A stretch of 64,000 nt of DNA from Panagrolaimus kolymaensis. Lineage: Eukaryota; Nematoda; Chromadorea; Rhabditida; Panagrolaimidae. The first letter of the stretch is position 1. Each line of letters opens with the position of its first letter. The notes beneath the pieces were generated by a model. It ran no database searches, had not been told where the DNA came from, and was given only the letters and a program-made list of their open reading frames with translations. The DNA lies in contig JAJQJQ010000005.1 in assembly GCA_028622995.1 (NCBI GenBank), positions 6,696,001 through 6,760,000 of the forward strand. Direction: 5' to 3'. The position numbers and the translations under genes are program-made. Below are positions 61,437-64,000 of this stretch, one piece after another.

Positions 61437-61917
61437 ATAAAATTAATGATTTTATGTTTTTCCAATGCGCTTTTATAGTCAAGAAATGAAGCAAGCAAAT
61501 GAATAAAATTTAATAGTCTTTATTTCTCTTTTTATCAATTTTTATTAGCTTCTCTGTTCTCTTCAAATATATTCTTATCAATACCGTCCAATTTACCAAC
61601 TTCAAAGTAATAAACAGCTTTCATTGTTTGTGAATTTGTTTTAATAGGTATTGTTATTTTCTTGGATTCTTCATAAAATCACCACCTGATGTCTTTTTAG
61701 GCCATTTGTAAAAATGACTAATGCTTCTTTTTGATGATAAAAAAGCAAGGTTACCAAATTTAGACGAGAGACATACAGAAAATAAAAAATTTATTTATTA
61801 ATATTAAAATCTTTTAATAAAAAATTAGCTTTGGATTTACAAATATTTTGTTTGTTGCTGAATTACAGTAAGGAAAATAATTTTGTGTACTATAAAGTTT
61901 AATAATGGTTTTTTTTA
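61437..61917. other. Intergenic between lectin and Q/H-rich genes
   Basis: AT-rich, with AATAAA-type signals. No gene seen. Confidence 0.4.
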
Positions 61918-63978
61918 CTACTCATAACGAATATTTCGAAGTCCATTGGGTGGATGTCCAAATGCTGGGCTTTCAATTAATTTTACTGTTGAATCTGCAT
62001 TTCTTCGCATTGGTGGACCATAAATCATCTAAAAAAATAAATTGATTCATAAAGTTAGTTTATGCAAGAAAGAAATAAATACTTACTACATCCGGATCTT
62101 CGGATTTATGCAATTTGTAACCGACGACATTGGTTGTTGGGGTGCCACTGTCATTCCGTGATTGTTGTTGGTAGCGATCTTTTGTCGAATTGGTGGAACC
62201 GATGATGAACGGTGACTGGGTCCCTGACTGACGCTCCTTGAAATAACTGCTCGTAGGCGTTTGTCGGAATTGTTGTTGTTGCTGTTGATGGTTGTGAGGA
62301 TGTTGTTGTGATTGTGATTTGGGATGATGGGATTGTGATTGTATTGCATTTGAGTTAAATTTATTATGTTGCTCAACGTGCTGTTGCTGCATGTCCGCTG
62401 AATTGGTTGAACCATGGTAACGCGTTTGGGAATGATGATGTGGTTGATGGCCGTGTTGCTGATGGATAACTATGGCGGAAGGACCCTATAGTAAGAAAAA
62501 AAAGAAAGAATTAAAAAACCGCCACCAAAAGAAAAGATCCCAAAAGGATTATTTTAAATTATAAATACCTCATCATATTGATTAAGTTCATCGGTGGAAG
62601 CAGTAAAAGTATTGAGATGATCATATGATGCAGCTTCCCGAAGTTGCTTGGATGGATAACGATAATGATAGCCAAGTTTCCATTGCTCAAAAGTATCCTC
62701 CAAATTGGGTAAACCAAGTTCAGAGCGAGAGCGACGAAGCTCATCTTCACGTTCTTGAATGGCTCGAATTTCAGCAGCAATTAATGAATCACCACCAGCT
62801 TTGGAATGATCCAATTCCTAAATTTTTTTTAAATTTTTTTCATTTTTTTATATTTCTCACCTGCATCGATTGTCTTCGATTTTCAGGCATTTGTTTCTGG
62901 CTCATATCATAAGTCCTTCGAAATCTTGGATTCACATTATTTTGAGTTCCATTTTTTAAATATCTTCCACGATTTTGAGGTGTTGGTTGAACAGGCTGCA
63001 CAGGTGTTTGATGTCTACTAACGCCATTATGATTATTGCTTTCTGGAAATGCTAAATCATCCACGAGATTATATAACTTTTTAGGAATTTCAATTCCAAA
63101 ATCATTAAAAACTCCTGGATTTTGTTTAATGTATTGTAAAAGCATATAATGATCAGCTGATAAATTTACAGCTTGTTGCTGACGAAGTGGTAGTTGCTGT
63201 TGGTGGTGTTGAATTGGATGATGATGAATGATTGGTTGTTGCTGATGTTGTTGTTGTTGTAACATGGGTTGAAGGTAATGCTCTTGTGAATGATGTTGTT
63301 GTTGGGGCTGATGAAATTGGGGTTGTGGCGGTGGTGGAGGATAATTATTATAACCTTGATGAATGTTATATGGCGGTGGATTTTGATGCATCGGAGCTAA
63401 GGGTGGAGAATTTTCAGCAGTTTTTAATATTCCTTGATTCATTGGTTTTCCCATGGATGTTGCAGGGCGCGATGGTTGTTGAGAATGAGGAGTCATTGGG
63501 CGATTATTAAATTCAGTCCCAAATTGTCGATGCATTGGCTCAGATCGATCAATATAATCTAAAAATAAAAATTTAAATTATTTACAAAAATAAAATTTTT
63601 ATTTTTCTCACCTTCTCTCTCAAATTTTTCTTTGGCCATTCCCAAATTTGCAATCGACTCACGACTCACAGATCCTCGTATTCTTTCTCGATCATACCAT
63701 GGTTTATAATCAAGTTGCATCGTTAAAGATTCCAATGATTTTCCTTTATGAAGTGGCCTTTTTGGAATTACACTTTGATGCAATTGCTGCTTTTCAACTT
63801 CAGCTTTGCGTTCAGTTTCTTCTAATTTTTGTTTTCGATGTTCAGGAATATTACTGTCTTTAGGAATCATGGATGCTACTTTGCCTGAAGCAACCAAACT
63901 TGCAGACATTGCATCATTCGATCGCCATTTTGGAAATCCAAAGGGTCTACGTTTTGATTGCATTTGGGCTTGACGTAA
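61918..63978 (-). CDS. Q/H/P-rich protein, 3' part (AKAP2/MISP-like motif); continues beyond window
   Basis: Exons 63612-63978, 62861-63558, 62569-62817, 62087-62485 and 61918-62028 join in phase (about 607 residues) and end in TAG. The 5' end is beyond the window, because an acceptor (TTTTTGCAG) opens the first visible exon. Low-complexity Gln/His/Pro stretches fill exons 2 and 4. A conserved block lies in exon 3: ELDHSKAGGDSLIAAEIRAI then QEREDELRRSRSELGLPNLE and FEQWKLGYHYRYPSKQLREA. EREDELRRSRSELGLP resembles the C-terminal motif of AKAP2/MISP-type cytoskeletal scaffolds; this is tentative. The protein is mostly disordered, with no membrane or signal segments. Likely a cytoplasmic scaffold. 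Confidence 0.65.
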
Positions 63979-64000
63979 CTGCAAAAATTAAACAAATTTT

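Overview
This window looks like nuclear DNA of a nematode. It is strongly AT-rich, and most genes are split by introns of about 45-80 bp with GT...TTTNAG borders. Its gene families are typical of roundworms: a serpentine chemoreceptor, Cys-loop channels, a GILT-like protein, a C-type lectin with von Willebrand A domains, a YGGYG-type neuropeptide precursor, and a lineage-expanded F-box/LRR-like family. The species cannot be named from the sequence; a clade IV (Tylenchina/Panagrolaimus-like) worm is only a guess. Gene models were assembled by eye from open frames, splice consensus and frame continuity. For most multi-exon genes the exon lengths sum to a whole number of codons.

Layout. 1-6.4 kb: 3' end of an LRR gene, a foldback repeat, an FCF2 rRNA-processing protein, VTA1/LIP5 (ESCRT-III disassembly) and an F-box/LRR-like gene. 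6.4-8.4 kb: gene-poor. 8.4-10 kb: tandem-domain GILT-like protein. 11.6-21.1 kb: two paralogous Cys-loop channel genes on the minus strand with a two-PDZ protein gene between them. 23.5-27.1 kb: two fatty-acid oxidation genes on the minus strand (peroxisomal MaoC-type hydratase ending in SKL, and mitochondrial VLCAD). 28-34.6 kb, plus strand: five-finger C2H2 protein, chemoreceptor, a possible small Cys-rich secreted protein and sulfide:quinone oxidoreductase. 34.6-37.6 kb: Helitron-derived sequence. 37.7-39.2 kb: GST-like protein and a small peptide precursor. 40.2-45 kb, plus strand: alpha-amylase and UDP-GlcNAc pyrophosphorylase.

45-58.4 kb is the most dynamic part. A complete MLH1 gene (55.3-57.6 kb) lies just downstream of MCTS1 with operon-like spacing. 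A second, recently duplicated copy of this segment at 45.1-46.06 kb keeps only the first and last parts of MLH1, fused in one open frame, plus the last ~107 bp of MCTS1. Between the copies lies a chimeric gene (possible HAT/TPR-like helical part plus F-box/LRR-like part). One of its introns holds a complete 4,010-bp hAT transposon with 454-bp inverted repeats, perfect 8-bp target duplications and an uninterrupted seven-exon transposase. A decayed PIF1/Helitron helicase fragment lies just beyond. 58.4-64 kb: a 474-bp hAT-type MITE packed with CCGAAAA/TTTTCGG repeats, a two-vWA C-type lectin and the 3' part of a Q/H-rich cytoskeletal-type protein that leaves the window.

The genes do not form one pathway. 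Recognisable local groupings are the two lipid-oxidation genes, the channel/PDZ/channel cluster, the MCTS1-MLH1 pair and the transposon-rich 45-59 kb block. I found no convincing wholly new biological system. The best leads are the intact intronic hAT, the internally deleted MLH1 copy, and the channel pair whose M1-M2 linker lacks the usual PAR motif.
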